From NCBI GenBank assembly GCA_937917025.1, contig CALFSF010000104.1:1-6405 (forward strand): DNA of 6,405 nucleotides. The letters run 5' to 3'. Made by a program: the position numbers and the translations under genes. This stretch comes from an uncultured Paraburkholderia sp. GTDB lineage: Bacteria > Pseudomonadota > Gammaproteobacteria > Burkholderiales > Burkholderiaceae. The first letter of the stretch is position 1, and every line of letters starts with the position of its first letter. This document shows positions 6,207 to 6,405 of the stretch, piece after piece. The notes below the pieces were generated by a model. The model did no database searches. It worked only from the letters and a program-made list of their open reading frames with translations, and was not told the origin of the DNA.

Positions 6207-6220
6207 CGCGCTTCAGCGCG
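6207..6220 (-). other. Short GC hairpin downstream of the SDR gene
   Basis: CGCGC and GCGCG flank a 4-nt loop, about 36 nt after the SDR stop codon. The stem is only 5 bp and no U-run follows, so it is at most a weak 3' structure. It stands close to two other symmetric elements in the same gap, which is why it is recorded. Confidence 0.25.
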
Positions 6221-6228
6221 AAAGTGCA

Positions 6229-6240
6229 ATATCCGGATAT
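6229..6240. promoter_or_regulatory. 12-bp perfect palindrome, possible operator
   Basis: ATATCCGGATAT is fully symmetric and lies 16 bp past the SDR stop codon. Its AT-rich ends and CCGG core contrast with the surrounding GC-rich sequence. Short symmetric sites like this can be bound by dimeric repressors, which would suit a gap that may carry an internal promoter for livHMGF. No convincing -35/-10 pair was found nearby, so an operator role is speculative. Confidence 0.25.
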
Positions 6241-6256
6241 GTGCCTGTCTTGCGTT

Positions 6257-6405
6257 TCAGTCGGCGCCTTCCGTCAATAACGTCTCGCTTGGCGCACCCA
6301 GTGCAAGCCATCCGCCATCGACGTTGAGCGTCGTCCCCGTTATAAAGCTGGCGCGGGAAGAAGCCAGAAAAGCGATTGCCTCGGCGACTTCTTCCGGTTC
6401 GGCCA
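6257..6405 (-). CDS. Short-chain dehydrogenase/reductase, C-terminal end (runs off the right edge)
   Basis: The last 48 codons and stop of an SDR-family oxidoreductase, entering from the right edge. The C-terminal signature is unmistakable: AEPEEVAEAIAFLASSRASF followed by ITGTTLNVDGGWLALG, the helix and strand that close the Rossmann fold of FabG-like NAD(P)-dependent SDRs. The catalytic Ser-Tyr-Lys and the cofactor-binding glycines lie outside the window, so cofactor and substrate cannot be judged. The gene ends 184 bp before livH in the same direction. It may share a transcript with the transporter and act on the imported compound, for example oxidising an alcohol or reducing a ketone; that is inference. 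The last 13 residues after WLALG are a short, family-variable tail. Confidence 0.93.
   Translation of the reverse strand, partial: AEPEEVAEAIAFLASSRASFITGTTLNVDGGWLALGAPSETLLTEGAD

Noticed and set aside
6207..6220. Hairpin after the SDR as an intrinsic terminator
   Set aside because: The stem is only 5 bp and no U-run follows, so termination cannot be supported.
1..6405. Mobile element, CRISPR array, tRNA or rRNA
   Set aside because: No regularly spaced repeats, transposase motifs, tRNA-like cloverleaf or rRNA sequence was noticed, and the genes account for almost all of the window.

Overview
The window reads as a piece of a GC-rich Gram-negative genome, most likely a betaproteobacterium of the Burkholderia/Paraburkholderia/Caballeronia group. 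This rests on the GC-rich third codon positions, a Burkholderiales-type trimeric porin N-terminus with a short Lys-rich signal peptide, and a branched-chain-amino-acid-type (HAAT/Liv) ABC transporter next to catabolic-looking enzymes. The genus is inferred from style and was not matched to a database.

All recognisable genes lie on the minus strand, so transcription runs from high to low coordinates. In that order they are: the last 48 codons of a short-chain dehydrogenase/reductase (6257-6405, cut by the window edge); a 184-bp gap rich in inverted repeats; livH (5221-6072), livM (4188-5210), livG (3472-4191) and livF (2774-3472), with a 10-bp gap between livH and livM and start/stop overlaps at the next two junctions; the periplasmic substrate-binding protein (1524-2738); a 133-bp gap with a strong hairpin; a protein with one clear and one degenerate EthD-like domain (455-1390); a 193-bp intergenic region with a terminator-like hairpin and an AT-rich promoter-like stretch; and the first 87 codons of an outer-membrane porin (1-261, cut by the window edge). 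The plus strand holds no credible gene.

Together the genes suggest an uptake and catabolism module. The porin could admit a solute to the periplasm, the binding protein would capture it, LivHMGF would carry it into the cytoplasm, and the SDR and EthD proteins could act on it or its products. The substrate cannot be read from the sequence. Liv-type systems of this class take up branched-chain amino acids, amides, urea, aromatic acids and other small carboxylates, and the SDR and EthD neighbours favour a catabolic substrate over plain amino-acid supply. The porin probably has its own promoter.

No mobile element, CRISPR array, tRNA or rRNA was seen. The least ordinary parts are the two-part EthD protein attached to a Liv cassette, the binding-protein gene placed last in the cassette, and the hairpins in the three larger gaps.
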